From: Linepithema humile
Lineage: Eukaryota > Arthropoda > Insecta > Hymenoptera > Formicidae
Assembly: GCF_040581485.1 (NCBI RefSeq)
Contig: NC_090130.1
Location: 7,006,001-7,070,000 of the forward strand
DNA length: 64,000 nucleotides
Reading direction: 5' to 3'
The notes below the pieces were generated by a model that was not told where the DNA came from, made no database searches, and saw only the letters and a program-made list of their open reading frames with translations. This document shows positions 13,172 through 24,123 of the stretch, piece by piece (within the stretch, counting starts at the first letter, position 1; each line of letters begins with the position of its first letter). Position numbers and translations under genes: made by a program.

Positions 13172-13268
13172 TGCTCACTGTGAAAAAGAGCGTGATACGA
13201 GAGAGTGCCCGAGGTGTCACGGTGATCCCGTTGATCCTCACACCTCTTGCCTCCTCTTCCGTCGTTGA
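13172..13268 (+). other. candidate exon after a strong splice acceptor, Cys/His-rich frame
   Basis: A T-rich tract ending in TGTGCAG at 13165-13171 is a good acceptor. The frame from 13173 stays open for 31 codons to TGA at 13266-13268. It shows a Cys/His spacing (HC near the start, then CPRCH, then a late Cys) that superficially resembles zinc-binding sequence. A second frame is also open to about 13335. No strong donor follows, so it would have to be a terminal exon. Confidence 0.12.
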
Positions 13269-14369
13269 AAGTCGTGCTAATCCCCCTCCGCCTTCGAGGT
13301 TGAACTACTTGCCCCCATTTTTGGTTTCCTTTTAAGCATGTTCTTCACAATATGCGAAAGCTTGTTAAATACAAGCACACTTGGACTGATGCACGAGGAT
13401 ATGCTCTGTGTGCTTTGTGCTCATTGGACGCGATGGCCGAAAAGGCCGCGACATTTCCGGCATATTCGACTACATATTATACACTTTTAAATCAAAAAGC
13501 AAGTGCATGAAAGAGGATAATTATTTTTTTGCAAACGCATTACAAAAAACATTACTGGATATTTATTTTCTAAAATTTATTTTTTTATACTTTATTTATT
13601 TTTCTTCTTTCTTGTGCTTTTATCAAAAACTTTTTTTCTTTATTACAAATATTTAAATCTAACATATCAGATATTTAAATTGATAAAATATATTTAACGC
13701 ACAAATCAGAACTTTATTTTGCGAGATCGCGATGTCGAACCGTCCGAAAATTTCGCGGGATTTGCATTGAAGGCCGAAGCACGACTGGTTGTTTGCTTCG
13801 GTCTTAGCCAGAGCAGACAATTTTACTGCACTCTTTTCCTATTCTCTTATTCCGTCTTCCCCATCAGCGTTCAGCACGCGGCGGCGCGTGCTCCCGCAGT
13901 TATCTTGAGATTTGCTGCTCATTAGCTGGCGACCCGTAAATGTGAAGTTTTATACCGACTAGCAGAACCAAACGCTAGTCTGTAAACGAAGAATTTGTTG
14001 TCCTTCTCTCTTTTCGTCGGGAAAAATAATTCGCGGCCGTCCTTAGCAATGTAAACGCCGTAGGGCGAAGGTCGGAGGTAATGGGTGTTAAAGGTGGATC
14101 ACGAGGCCTTTTGTATTTAGCAAAGACCAGTGATTCAACCTTGCGAGATAATTATATGAAAGTACAAAGTCTCCCCCGTTATTATAAGATAATATTATAA
14201 ACGAAATTTTATTTATACAAAATAAAAGAATTATTTCAGGCTATCAAAAAGTTAATAAGCAACATAGATGTCGTATTTAGAAGGCAGCTTCATATATTTG
14301 TCTTGCGCGCCTAGCTACAATGCTTTATAGCCCCTTTTATTCCGTTATAGTTTTGTCTTCCTCACTTAC

Positions 14370-14406
14370 GTTGCTTGTTCATGCAAGACTTGTTGTTTTG
14401 CTAATT
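14370..14406 (-). other. candidate 37-nt microexon
   Basis: Read on the minus strand, the tract CCTATTCCTTTAG ends at 14407 and a donor, AAC followed by GTAAGTG, begins at 14369. One of three frames is open, giving a Gln-rich peptide of 11 residues. The length is not a multiple of three, so inclusion would shift the frame. Both splice signals are good but the segment is short enough to be coincidental. Confidence 0.12.
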
Positions 14407-14821
14407 CTAAAGGAATAGGTAATCACAGGCCCGTCATTGTACATTGCACATCTTTACTTAAGCGTTACATTCTCGACTCTCTCGAAAACTGGGTTACACT
14501 TTAAAATCGTCCTTGCGTTTATTTATAAATTCTCGCATAATGCATCTCGTGTAGTAACTCCTACTTGACAATATCATTGCTAGAGAAATATGTAATACGA
14601 GGTGAGGAGGATACTTAACGCTAATTTATTCTATCGAAAGACGTAGGTGACAAGCGCGTTATGTATATCACACGATAGGAGAGATATTCGCGAGACATCG
14701 AGATTGGATAAGGACGCGCCATGTTTGTTAACGACAGACAGGCATCTTCTCCAAGCCGGCACAAACGCGTACAGATCTAAGCTGATTCCTCCCTCTTAAA
14801 GTTTCTCGGTCTCATCCCCCC

Positions 14822-15089
14822 GTGTCCCGCGATCTCGTCTCCCGCTCCATCGAGCTTTCAGGATTCATGTGTCGGGTCTGCACGAACAAGAGAATAAATG
14901 AAAGAGACGGAGCGAGAGGAGATAGAAATGAGCGGGATGAGGTCGATGGATGCGAGGCGGGTGAGGCGCGCAGGAATATGAAACAATCGCTTCATTGGAA
15001 AGTCAAGAATCTCTTGAGCCCGTCGGCGTTTGACTTGCCATTAGGAGCGTCAGTTTTAATTGTGCCTGCACTCTCGTCCTCATCGTTGA

Positions 15090-15135
<46 letters not shown>

Positions 15136-15216
15136 TATCTCGTACAGTCTGCAGCCGAGTCTCAGGTGAAGTGTATCGCCTACCCCGCGCGTATATGTCC
15201 CGCCGTGTCTATCCAC
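14822..15216. other. region open on both strands around (GTC)15; poly-Ser (+) and poly-Asp (-) frames
   Basis: On the plus strand a frame from 14822 to 15169 runs into about 15 Ser encoded by TCG. Its stop overlaps a CAG/GTGAAG donor-like site near 15167. On the minus strand a frame from 15216 to 14992 carries about 15 Asp, then an acidic, ordinary-looking stretch ending in TGA. Minus-strand acceptor-like CAG sits just before the Asp run. Neither frame has a well-placed ATG. An acidic tail such as the minus frame encodes is common in nuclear proteins, but nothing here confirms coding. Confidence 0.15.
15091..15135. repeat. (GTC)15 perfect triplet repeat
   Basis: Forty-five uninterrupted bases, exactly 15 GTC units. 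This is the purest long triplet repeat in the window. Confidence 0.97.
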
Positions 15217-18200
15217 CTACCCTTGTGCCCTTTAGCGATGTCTCATTAGTTGCAGCACTGCAACGGATGAGTACATCCTACTGCCACCCAACTACACCCG
15301 CACCGCTTCGCCCGTTCCGCACCATCTTTCCCTCTCTCCTCCGCATCGTACAACCTATCTAGAAGACCCGTTTTCACCCCATCACTCGACGACCGCCTTC
15401 TTACCCGCGGCCACTTACTTTACTTTACACTATCGCTCGAAGTGACAGACAAGCTGCGAGGGGAGTGAATATATACGATAAAGAAAATCGAAACTAATTG
15501 TGTTTTTCCTCATTTTATTTCAAAGTACATCGGTATAATTTGCACAATTTCAACGAGAAACAAATTTTTTAAAATAATTTTACTTTTTCCTGCGTTGCGA
15601 AAATAAGATGAAGATTCTCATGAAAGTTTATTCAGCCGCTACTTGATACCTGAAACAAGCGAGGACGCCGCGCAACAACTCCGATACGCGGAAGACGGAA
15701 GAAGAGTAAGGACGGGAGTGGATACGCGAATGCTAGATAGTAGCTCCGGGCGGGGCTTGATTATTTTCCGCTAGCACGTTCATTCAGGTAGAGAGCGTGG
15801 CGCGCGAGGGGTTCAATTGGAAACAGCAATCACTGCTCGCCTGTATTTTGTTCTCTTCTCGGGTGCAGCGAACTCCAATAATAAGCTTTCTCCTATATTG
15901 CCTCTTCAGCCCGAGCTACCCCCGTCTTTTGCCCTCTCCGCCCGAGTCTCCGGCAACGGCACCATCCTTTGCCCCTCTTCGTTTCCCACCGCCGCCTGGC
16001 CCCCAGTACTCTTCCTTCGAGTTTCGAGCGTTTCGTCTCTCGTACGTTCCCCGAACGACCTCGGTTTCTGAGATCGAGTCGTTTGCTGAGATACATCCCG
16101 ACCTTGCTTCTCCCGACCGCCCGTTTTCTACGGCTGTGCGATGCTCTGTCTTTCTCGCAGCAGTGAAATTTCTTCTTTCACCAGCTGACACGACCTGAAA
16201 CAAAACGCCGTGGCATATGAGACAAGCGCGAGAGATTTAAGTTGAAAGATGAAAAATTCTTACGCACGTTCGAAGAATAAATATATTTATAAAGAAACGA
16301 TAAAAATATCAAAATCTTACGATTTTTATATACGAAAATAAATCTGTACGCGTGCGAAATTCGTCACTAAATCCCGTGCTAGGATTTGTTGAGAAATCCA
16401 GGAAGAAGTTCTGTCAGAGAAAACGAGATCAGGGATCAGAACGTTTGGAAGAAAAGAACGCCCGATTTATGTGCACGAGTATTACTCGTATTATTTATTC
16501 TTGCAAAAGGTTAACAAAACAGCCACGCTCCTCATCGTTCATGCCTCCTAAAATATTATCGTTATTTCGGAGAATAGTGGTCAGACGGTGGCAGTGGCGG
16601 CGGGGAGCTGGAATGAAATGACAAAAGAAAGGAGAAAATGACAGAGGTGGGAAGGAGAGAGGCGAAGATGCGCGGCACGTGAGCGCGCGCCGCGACCATT
16701 ATATCAAAAGACCAATTACAATAAATTCCGAGGACGCCGTTTACCGTGGCGGAACACGAAAGGGCATTAATCCGCGAGGATTGTCAGCGGATACAGCGAT
16801 AATGAAACGAATCGGTCTTTTATCGGTCCCCGAGGTACGATCGCCTAAAGTTCAATCGTCGATGACAGCCACGAAAATATCACTTCGCACTTCTCCGTTT
16901 GCCATCGCCATTCGAGGTAGCTTCGATATGAGACGCTGAATGCGGTTATGCGATTTCGTGCGTTATCGCTTCCTGACATTTCGAACGGCGCGAACAATTA
17001 TCTTGAAGCAATTGGGATCTTCGGTATATCGGTGTGAAAAGTGTCGAAATGCTTTTGGAAATTCTGTCAAATTGCACATTGTCCTTCCTAAAACTCTATA
17101 TTTGTATTCAATTAATGTTAGAGAATTTAGCAATTTAAAGTATTTACAATTTTATGCGCTGCGAATAATTATGTAAGAGTATAAAACAGGAAATTACGCT
17201 GTAATTCATTAATAGAGAGATGTTCTCGTAATACACCTGCCGCGCAGGATGAAAATCAACGACGGAGACGGCATTGCGCTGTGTTAACAAATACTTGTTT
17301 AATTTACTCGGCACAAAGAGGCGACAGACTGAGCAGGGAGAGTAAGGACGCATGGAAAATCCGGCGTTGCGCCTGGTCCACCTTTAAACGGAGTGACGCA
17401 CGAATTCCACGGATTAGATCATGGCAGTCGGTCGTCTCCCGAAATTAAGTTTACCCTGGCAGCAATTACACGAGCGTTAACGCCAGCCCTTTCCCTCGGT
17501 AACCGGCACATAAATATATCGATTCAATTCCGTTTCAGTGGCGGATACCCACCATACCCCTCCAGCGTTTCCCCCCTCCGGCGCGACCTTCTATAAAAAT
17601 TTATCGACTGGCAAATTGTTTCGCGCTCGGCGGTCCGGTGCGTGGCCGCGATTACACGTGTGTGGACAAACGGGATGACCGGCGCGTGTGTTTGCCCTGC
17701 GAGAGCGATACGATCCACATGAATGTGCCTAGCCGTCGAACAAGGGCGGGCACGCGAGAAGTACGACGCGAAGGCGAGGAAAGGGTTGAAAGAGAGGGAG
17801 ACGAACAGGAATGACCGTCGCTACTCTAAGCTCGTAGCCCGCGCGACGTTAATTAACAAAAAGTCATTAAACTTTCTACGACGAGCGGAACGAAAGAATG
17901 GGTCCATACTGCTTCCTAGGATCGATGTACTCTATTTATCCTTCGGCTTCCAAGTGCGAATTTTTTTCCAAATAGATAGAGATATTTATGTTTAGCTTGT
18001 GATACTTGATCGGGATTTTATTTAGGCGGCTAAAATATTGTTAGACGTAAAGAAAGATGAACAAGTTCGATGAAATGAAGAATATAACGAAAAGAAATAG
18101 AGATAATTGCGCGATTAAATATACTATAATTAAACAATAGGCGAAGGAACGTTTTGTTTGAACGAAGATTTCAATATTGCGCTTAAAGGCGTCGCAAAAT

Positions 18201-18987
18201 TTATTATATAAGTAATATAAGTTTACGAATATGCATGTAGACACACGGACTCACATACGCATTTAACTCGTCCAAAAGTGTTAAAACAGCACTGAAACAT
18301 TTGTCGTGTCCAGATGGCAGGGGTAGAGAATACTCTTAAAATGTTATGACGTGGAACCCGTGATTTCATGGAACATTTAATCACTATATATTAGTAAATA
18401 GAGTCGAAACACACACAGGGGTTCTCGAGCATCAAACAAAATTTGCAAGTTGACATTTCTCTCCTTTGTCAAAGTAAAAAAAAAATAAAATAAATCAACA
18501 TTTCGAAAATATTTGCTCGTGATTAACGCCATCTTCATTCCGTCGTTAATTGAAATAGAAATGAATGTGCTAAAGTGTACCAGACACACACTATCTCGCG
18601 CGGAGAACAGTCGTTTTTTTCTTTGATGAAAGATAAAATGAGTTCACTGAACTCCTAAGCGCAATTAAGATCCACTAAATGCGCTTTCATAAGAAGCCGT
18701 TCGAGCCAAATAGTTACAGCATAGAACGCGCACTCCTTTCTCTTTCTCCCGTTCCTTCATTCTCGTTGGCGCTGACGGCGATGCTGATGAGCAGGGAAGA
18801 AGAACTGTGGAGGGAAGTGCGCAGGAGAGAACGTTTGGGCCGTGATGGCGTGAACGGAGGGATATGTACCAATTATACAGACAACTATTGTGCGGCTCTC
18901 ATTAAACGACGCCAACAAATTCGATTACTTCTGGTTCCAAATTTTGCTGCTCGGTAAATGGCGGCATCACCGCCACCACCATCGACG
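15217..18987. other. non-coding block, no gene recognised
   Basis: Positions 15840-16060 are C/T-rich and open in several frames at once because of composition. A minus-strand CT tract ending CTCGCAG with its AG at 15455-15454 is a good acceptor, but all following frames stop quickly. Positions 16690-17000 and 17340-17600 are balanced, non-repetitive sequence that could be conserved non-coding DNA. Positions 18000-18580 are AT-rich. Confidence 0.45.
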
Positions 18988-19029
18988 CCCGCCGCCGCCG
19001 CCGCCGCTGCCGCTGCCGCCGCTGCTGCC
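18988..19029. repeat. GCC/GCT triplet repeat
   Basis: An imperfect run of CCG and CTG-type triplets. The plus-strand Pro/Leu frame across it is repeat-driven. Confidence 0.85.
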
Positions 19030-20888
19030 CTGCCATCATGGGCACGAGAGGGTGGAAATACGCCGGAGAACCATTTTCCTCGTTTCGAACCTACTGCACA
19101 CCCTCCCGGCCCGTAGAGAATTTATTTTACGACTAAACAGAAAATTAGTGAGCGTTTGGGTTTGCGGTGTTTAGGTCTTTTAACGCCGCGCCTCGTGGCT
19201 TGGCGCCGTGGGAAATGGAAAAGTGTGCGCGGTGGAAGCGTTTTCGTGTGTGTCAGAAGTAATTGACTCTTGTTGAGAACAGCGTTCACCGTACATCAGA
19301 CGCGATCGTACATTAAGCTTGTAATACAATAAGGTTTGTATTTGCTTTGATTATCGCTTTCGCAAAATTATCATCCGCGAATAAACTGTAAACAGAAAAC
19401 ATGATCTACAACAATATTTGCAGCTTTAAGTAATGGCCTTTTATCTTCTAATAATTCTGAATTTTTTTTAAATTTTTTATAAACAAGATTATATATTGAA
19501 AAGTGACGACGAGTGACTTAAATGACTTTTTAATTCAAAAGTCGTTGATGTCGAATTTCTATCGTGAAACGACTTGAATGAAATATCTTAATTTACAGTC
19601 ACGAAATAAGCACTCGATTTGTACGGCTGATTTCACCATTGAGCACGAGATCGGTGCGAGCAATTTATCTTGATTACCGACAGGTCATTAACACCTGGCT
19701 AAGTGATTCACTCGTTAGAATGGACAAACATTTGCGATATCGCGAGGACAAAAATAAGATCAGTCGACTTTAATTGCACGGCGAATTAATCAAGCCTGCG
19801 TTATCGTTCTAGGAGAAAAAGGTAAAAGGAGAAATATTTAATTGCCATCTTTGTGTGGGAGTCGCTGGTGGATCCTGTGTGTGGGCAGAAGTGATTTATT
19901 ATTTAATTTTCTAGACGAGTAGTTTTTATCTCGGTTTACTGCCAACCTACCGTGACCGAAAAGCTGCTCTTCCGCGTTACTGCTTAGTAACCTCTGGCCA
20001 GTAATGGTTATGTTTGTCATTATCACTATGGTGTACGAATCGCCTGGGTTCTGGCTGGACCAACCCAATGAACTGCAGTACTCGAACTCGTTTGGTCGAA
20101 GCAATTTTCCAGTTACCTCGTTTTGTTTTATTCAAAGCGTTTTCATACAAATTTTAATAACACAAATTTTTTAATTTGTCTATACCACGTGTGGTCTGCA
20201 TGCAAGTTTAAAATATAATCAAATACATAAAATACAATCAAATACATATATTAAAATTCTATACCTTTAATTTTATTATCCAGACGTGTTTCGAAGAGTC
20301 ATTGTTTATCTCTCGGGACAAACTATAAATAGTAAGAGACTAGAAACATGTCGATGCAGAACAAGACGCTATAGGGTTGCTTCTACCACGCGACACATCA
20401 CAGCTGTATTTATACAGACGGTTTCCGGCAAAACTCTCGACCGTTTAATTTCTCTCCCCGATTTCCCTGCTTTTAAGAGTAAAGTGAGGAAAATATCAGG
20501 AGGCTCTCGAACTGGAAAACGCATGTTCTATGAATAAACAAATTTTTTGTTTTTAATTTTATTATATGAAGAATAATAATAAAAGTATTATCTTTTGATA
20601 AATATACACATTTTACTATTTGTAGAACATGATTAAAAAAAATAATTATAATTATAATTATAAAAAAAGCTTCTTATGCGTCGTTGCACAGCCTTAGGCA
20701 TTAACAATTTTAAATATTTGCTCTTTCCGTTTTGACGCAGTCAAACACGCGCACGTCAGCGAAGTTGTTACTTAATATCACTATAAATTAAAATGTATTA
20801 TGCAAGTTAGTTGGTCTCGTCGGCAGCTTCTCCGGGACTTCCAGAGACTCTGTTGTGGCCACGCGCGTTCTGCGTGCACGGTGGCAGA

Positions 20889-20899
20889 GGGGGGGGGGG
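20889..20899. repeat. G11 homopolymer
   Basis: Eleven consecutive G. It is prone to sequencing error and is the longest G run in the window. Confidence 0.9.
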
Positions 20900-21633
20900 C
20901 GTAGGGTTTGCCACTGCAGGAGGAAGGAGGACGCTGGGGAAGAGAACGGGGATGTCTCAGAGTACCGGTGGTGAAACTAAAGGGATGACGAAGATAGCAC
21001 CGTAGTAGCGCGAGGCAAACATCGGGGTGGTTCTTCAAGAGGTATCCACCTTGGCCGGCTAACGGCGGAGTTTCCTCATAAACTCTTAAGAAACTTCGCA
21101 GACAAATACAGAAATATTTTGTAATAGAAACACATCCCTCTCGGAGATTAAATATCGCAATAAGGATGACGCGCCGAAAGCGTCTCAGGAATCTTGATGC
21201 AAATTAAGAACGAGTTGAACAAGTATTGATTGCTAAAAGTGAAAGAAATTGGCATTGATAAAAAGTGTATATTTTTTATAAACGCAAAATTGCGCAAAAT
21301 TTTTGGTGAATGTTCTATAAAATATTATAGCATTTATCCAAATCGCGAAGACTGATTAAGTTTAGTCTTCCACCCGGAGAGAAATGTCGAAAAAATGGAA
21401 ATAAATGCTTCGTATATTCTACTGGATACAAGCAAACATATGAACTGCTATACAATTTATTTCAAAGTGTAGGGAGAGTGACAGGTACACATGAATTCCC
21501 TTTAAAATGGCGGATTATATCAATGTCAATATATTTCCATCAATTTTAAATTGCCGAATCAGATATTTTTATACAAAACTATTGTGTAATCATTAATTCC
21601 AAACTAACTAAAGATAAAAATATTGAAATTGTA

Positions 21634-21649
21634 TACAGGTGTACAGGTG
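21634..21649. promoter_or_regulatory. tandem CAGGTG E-boxes
   Basis: The octamer TACAGGTG occurs twice head to tail (21634-21641, 21642-21649), placing two CAGGTG sites 8 bp apart. CAGGTG is a binding site for Snail-type zinc fingers and some bHLH dimers. Use as a regulatory site is inferred. Confidence 0.25.
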
Positions 21650-21923
21650 CGTTATCACAATTGTGTACGTATTTAAATAATTGTTGATTTCAAGTAGAAT
21701 ATCGGTAGTTTGCTTCACTTATTCCGCCTTAGACTACTTTCTATCAATTCTATCAAAAAATTGAAACTGGAATTACATTAGAAATCCGCATTTTATTACA
21801 GACATCAAACAAAAGTCAAATCGCGTATTTCACTTCTGAAAATTATCGATTCATAAAAACTTAGGTAATAATAATATAGGATTATATATATAACAGTGAT
21901 AGATGAAGCAGTAAGCTACTTAC

Positions 21924-22016
21924 AAGTTGTTCAAGTCGTTTATGGCCGGCAGATTTTTCGTCCGTCTCTTTATTATCCCCTTCTCGGGCAATTACAATCC
22001 TCGATATGGTAGCCAT
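21924..22016 (-). other. candidate first coding exon, 31 codons, with strong start context and donor
   Basis: On the minus strand ACCATGG at 22019-22013 is a textbook Kozak start. The frame runs exactly 31 codons, peptide beginning MATISRIVIAREGDN, then reaches a donor-like CTT followed by GTAAGTAG at 21923, in phase 0. The peptide is charged and ordinary in composition. Reading through without splicing gives only 44 residues before TAA. The frame is also open upstream of the ATG. I do not recognise the peptide. Alternative: a chance ATG frame meeting a chance GTAAGT. Confidence 0.22.
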
Positions 22017-22696
22017 GGTCGAACTACAGCAATCAACGAGATCGTAACCCTTCCTCTGTACCGACCTCTTCGGGGTAGAACCTCGAGGACTTAGCAAGTA
22101 GTTAGTCCTTCGACTTCACCCTTGCTCAACTCATTGTCACATTGAAGAAACGAACTATGCTGCTACTGCTACGAAACTCATAAAGTTTGTGGCACGTTGC
22201 ATTAATCTTTGCATTATATCAAATAAGAAATATTTAAATATTAACAAGGTCGCATATATATACACTGCCGCGTATGATATTTTATTGGAAATCATTATAG
22301 AATATTTTTTATGTAGCTTGTTTAAAACGTAGGTCGAAATACTTAATTACGTGAATATTTCATATATTGATTGGAATACTATTTAATCAGATTATTAATC
22401 TACACTCCACTAATGAAGAAGCTTTATTTTTGCACACAAACTTAGCATTATACCTTAATGAGACAGGTGCAAAGATCGGCATCAAGGTCATAAGACAGAA
22501 ACGTTATATCAAATTTCATTTCACGTCCCCTTGGCGTGCGCTAATTTTACTCAGTTTCATAATGATAATATCCTTGCTCGCATTGTCTGCGCGAATTGGC
22601 GTATGTGCAAAGTTCTCGCTATATCCGATCGATTCATATCGCGCGTCGTAATAGCACGGAAAACACTTCCGGAAACCATCACTGACCATCCACCAG
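22017..22696. other. non-coding block, nothing evident
   Basis: Mixed sequence, AT-rich at 22200-22420. No repeat or supported frame was found before the diverged repeat begins. Confidence 0.45.
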
Positions 22697-22791
22697 GCCG
22701 AGTACTTAAACTCCGAGCGCGACCAGCGTGGAGAACCTGACGGATAACGACCGCTCAGAGATTAATCGGCGGTCACGGATTCTAAATTCTG
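22697..22791 (+). repeat. diverged local repeat, copy A
   Basis: Shares a 27-nt core (22724-22750, starting CAGCGTGGAGAAC) with copy B at 23272-23298 at 26 of 27 positions. Flanking similarity runs from GCCGAGTA on the left to AAATTCTG on the right, with small indels. Same orientation as copy B, 548 bp away. A 26/27 match is not expected by chance in 64 kb. The family is not recognised. Confidence 0.75.
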
Positions 22792-22921
22792 CGACGTGAC
22801 TGAACCACGACGATCGCTGCAGTTTGCGACCGTGAGAGGTTTATTCGATGCGACTCTGCTCGTTGAAAAATATACTGGACTCACTATTGACTTCACTACT
22901 TTGCAATTAGTTGTTCTATAA

Positions 22922-23055
22922 TTTTTTTTTTTTTTTAAACATATTTTATTGCTTCTTTAAAACATTTTATATTTTTATCCCAAACGATTTTTTTTTTTTT
23001 TTTTAAACATATTTTATTGCTTCTTTAAAACATTTTATATTTTTATCCCAAACGA
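22922..23055. repeat. near-perfect tandem duplication, units of 66 and 68 bp
   Basis: Unit 1 (22922-22987) is T15 plus 51 bp. Unit 2 (22988-23055) is T17 plus the same 51 bp, identical at every position. The only difference is the length of the T run. This implies a very recent duplication or an assembly artefact at a homopolymer. Confidence 0.95.
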
Positions 23056-23802
23056 TTTGATCATGAAATAATTTTGGATATATCTTGTCTAATCTTACTG
23101 TATCACTTGTAGTCATTTGACATTCGACATTTCTGAAATATAAGAAATGCGTCATTTTTTATTTGCATCTTCTATCAATACATATAATAAACATATTGCG
23201 CAAGAAATCGCTTTTAGCATTCGTAACAAACAAACCGCGAATAAGCGACACTCAAAGTCGAGTAGCTTGAACAGCGTGGAGAACTTGACGGATAACGAGC
23301 AACCGGAGATTGATCGTATTGCTGCCGAGAATTCGAAATTCTGGGTCTGAGCTTTATTTGCCGACAATCTGGCTATATTAACCAGTATTTCGGACGCGAC
23401 ACCGAGGCGAGAAAGCGGTGGCGCGCATATAGTTCTCGTGCGATTCAACGGGAGACATACATACTGCGTATTTAAGTCGCATTTCACGGTTACTATTATA
23501 TCTTATTTCATACACGGTTCTATATGAGAATTCTACAAGGTAATTTAATCCCTGCGATATTGATCTCTTTTGAGAAGTTAAATTATTTAAGAATTTTAAT
23601 GTTTTTATGGATAAAGTATTTTTCAAATTCCAAAGTGGAGCAAACATTTTTATTGCGATTTTATTGATTTTATTATATCGCATCGCGAAAAAAAATAATT
23701 TCGCGCCTTGCCAAGAGATATCGCGATAAAGTGCCAGCTGGCTATTTAATGATAGGATGGTAGACAAAATTTTGGATCAGTGTCACATACCGCACCCTAT
23801 GC
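23056..23802. other. non-coding block holding repeat copy B
   Basis: AT-rich at 23060-23230 and 23480-23700. Apart from copy B at 23257-23343 and short chance frames on both strands, nothing was recognised. Confidence 0.45.
23257..23343 (+). repeat. diverged local repeat, copy B
   Basis: Counterpart of copy A. In one plus frame it reads through SVENLTDNEQPEIDRIAAE and stops at 23348-23350. The same frame in copy A starts SVENLTDN and then diverges after small indels. Either the repeat derives from a short coding or transcribed element, with copy B better preserved, or the matching peptide simply follows from the DNA match. Confidence 0.75.
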
Positions 23803-23839
23803 ATATATATATATATGTATATCTCTTTATATATATATG
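23803..23839. repeat. interrupted (TA)n
   Basis: Two TA/AT runs (23803-23816 and 23828-23838) separated by GTATATCTCTT. Confidence 0.85.
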
Positions 23840-24123
23840 TTCGATGATTCACTAACAGAATGTATTTCCCGTGCATACACGTAACGAATCCCACGGACGT
23901 GTGTGTACGGCCAGGCCGTTATATATTGTCCAGTACTGTGCGCCACGACGATTTCGGTAAAATGTGTGACGGTCGAAGCGACGGCCAAAGCCTCCTTTGA
24001 CTTCTCTCTCGTGACCATAAACCCTTGATTTATGCCGCTACGAGTCGAGTACGCAGCCGGCGCGCTACCGTTCGCTATCAAATCAAGCGTGAGATCGACC
24101 TGTCGCGAAAATCGGATTAGAGA
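23827..24123 (-). other. 98-codon open frame, unassigned
   Basis: Open on the minus strand from just after a TGA (24126-24124) to a stop at 23827-23829. A possible acceptor CAG lies at 24110-24108, though its pyrimidine tract is poor. The first in-frame ATG is at 24018. The composition is balanced and protein-like (few Arg/Ser-rich runs), unlike most frames here, but no family is recognised. Treat as a possible decayed or internal exon. Confidence 0.13.

Larger units (their letters stand above)
11583..14821. other. non-coding block, no gene recognised
   Basis: Positions 12230-12480 and 13500-13700 are AT-rich. Two weak exon-like segments, 13172-13268 (+) and 14370-14406 (-), are described separately. 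Nothing else was recognised. Confidence 0.45.
19030..21923. other. non-coding block, no gene recognised
   Basis: Positions 19620-19810 are non-repetitive with E-box and TAAT cores. Direct repeats of AATCAAATACATA lie at 20217-20229 and 20236-20248. A TAATTA-type simple run is at 20641-20663. A G11 homopolymer is at 20889-20899. Tandem CAGGTG motifs are at 21636-21649. Otherwise AT-rich with nothing evident. Confidence 0.45.

Noticed and set aside
13147..13335. Signal-peptide-like frame with a hydrophobic N-terminus
   Set aside because: It starts at GTG with no ATG, and the hydrophobic part is the T-rich splice-acceptor-like tract.
15419..15453. Minus segment between CTCGCAG and GTAAGTGG
   Set aside because: The acceptor is good but every frame stops or needs a weak alternative donor; at most an untranslated exon.
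18931..18957. FWFQ in a plus frame, reminiscent of homeodomain helix 3
   Set aside because: The surrounding residues do not match a homeodomain, and the frame stops just after.
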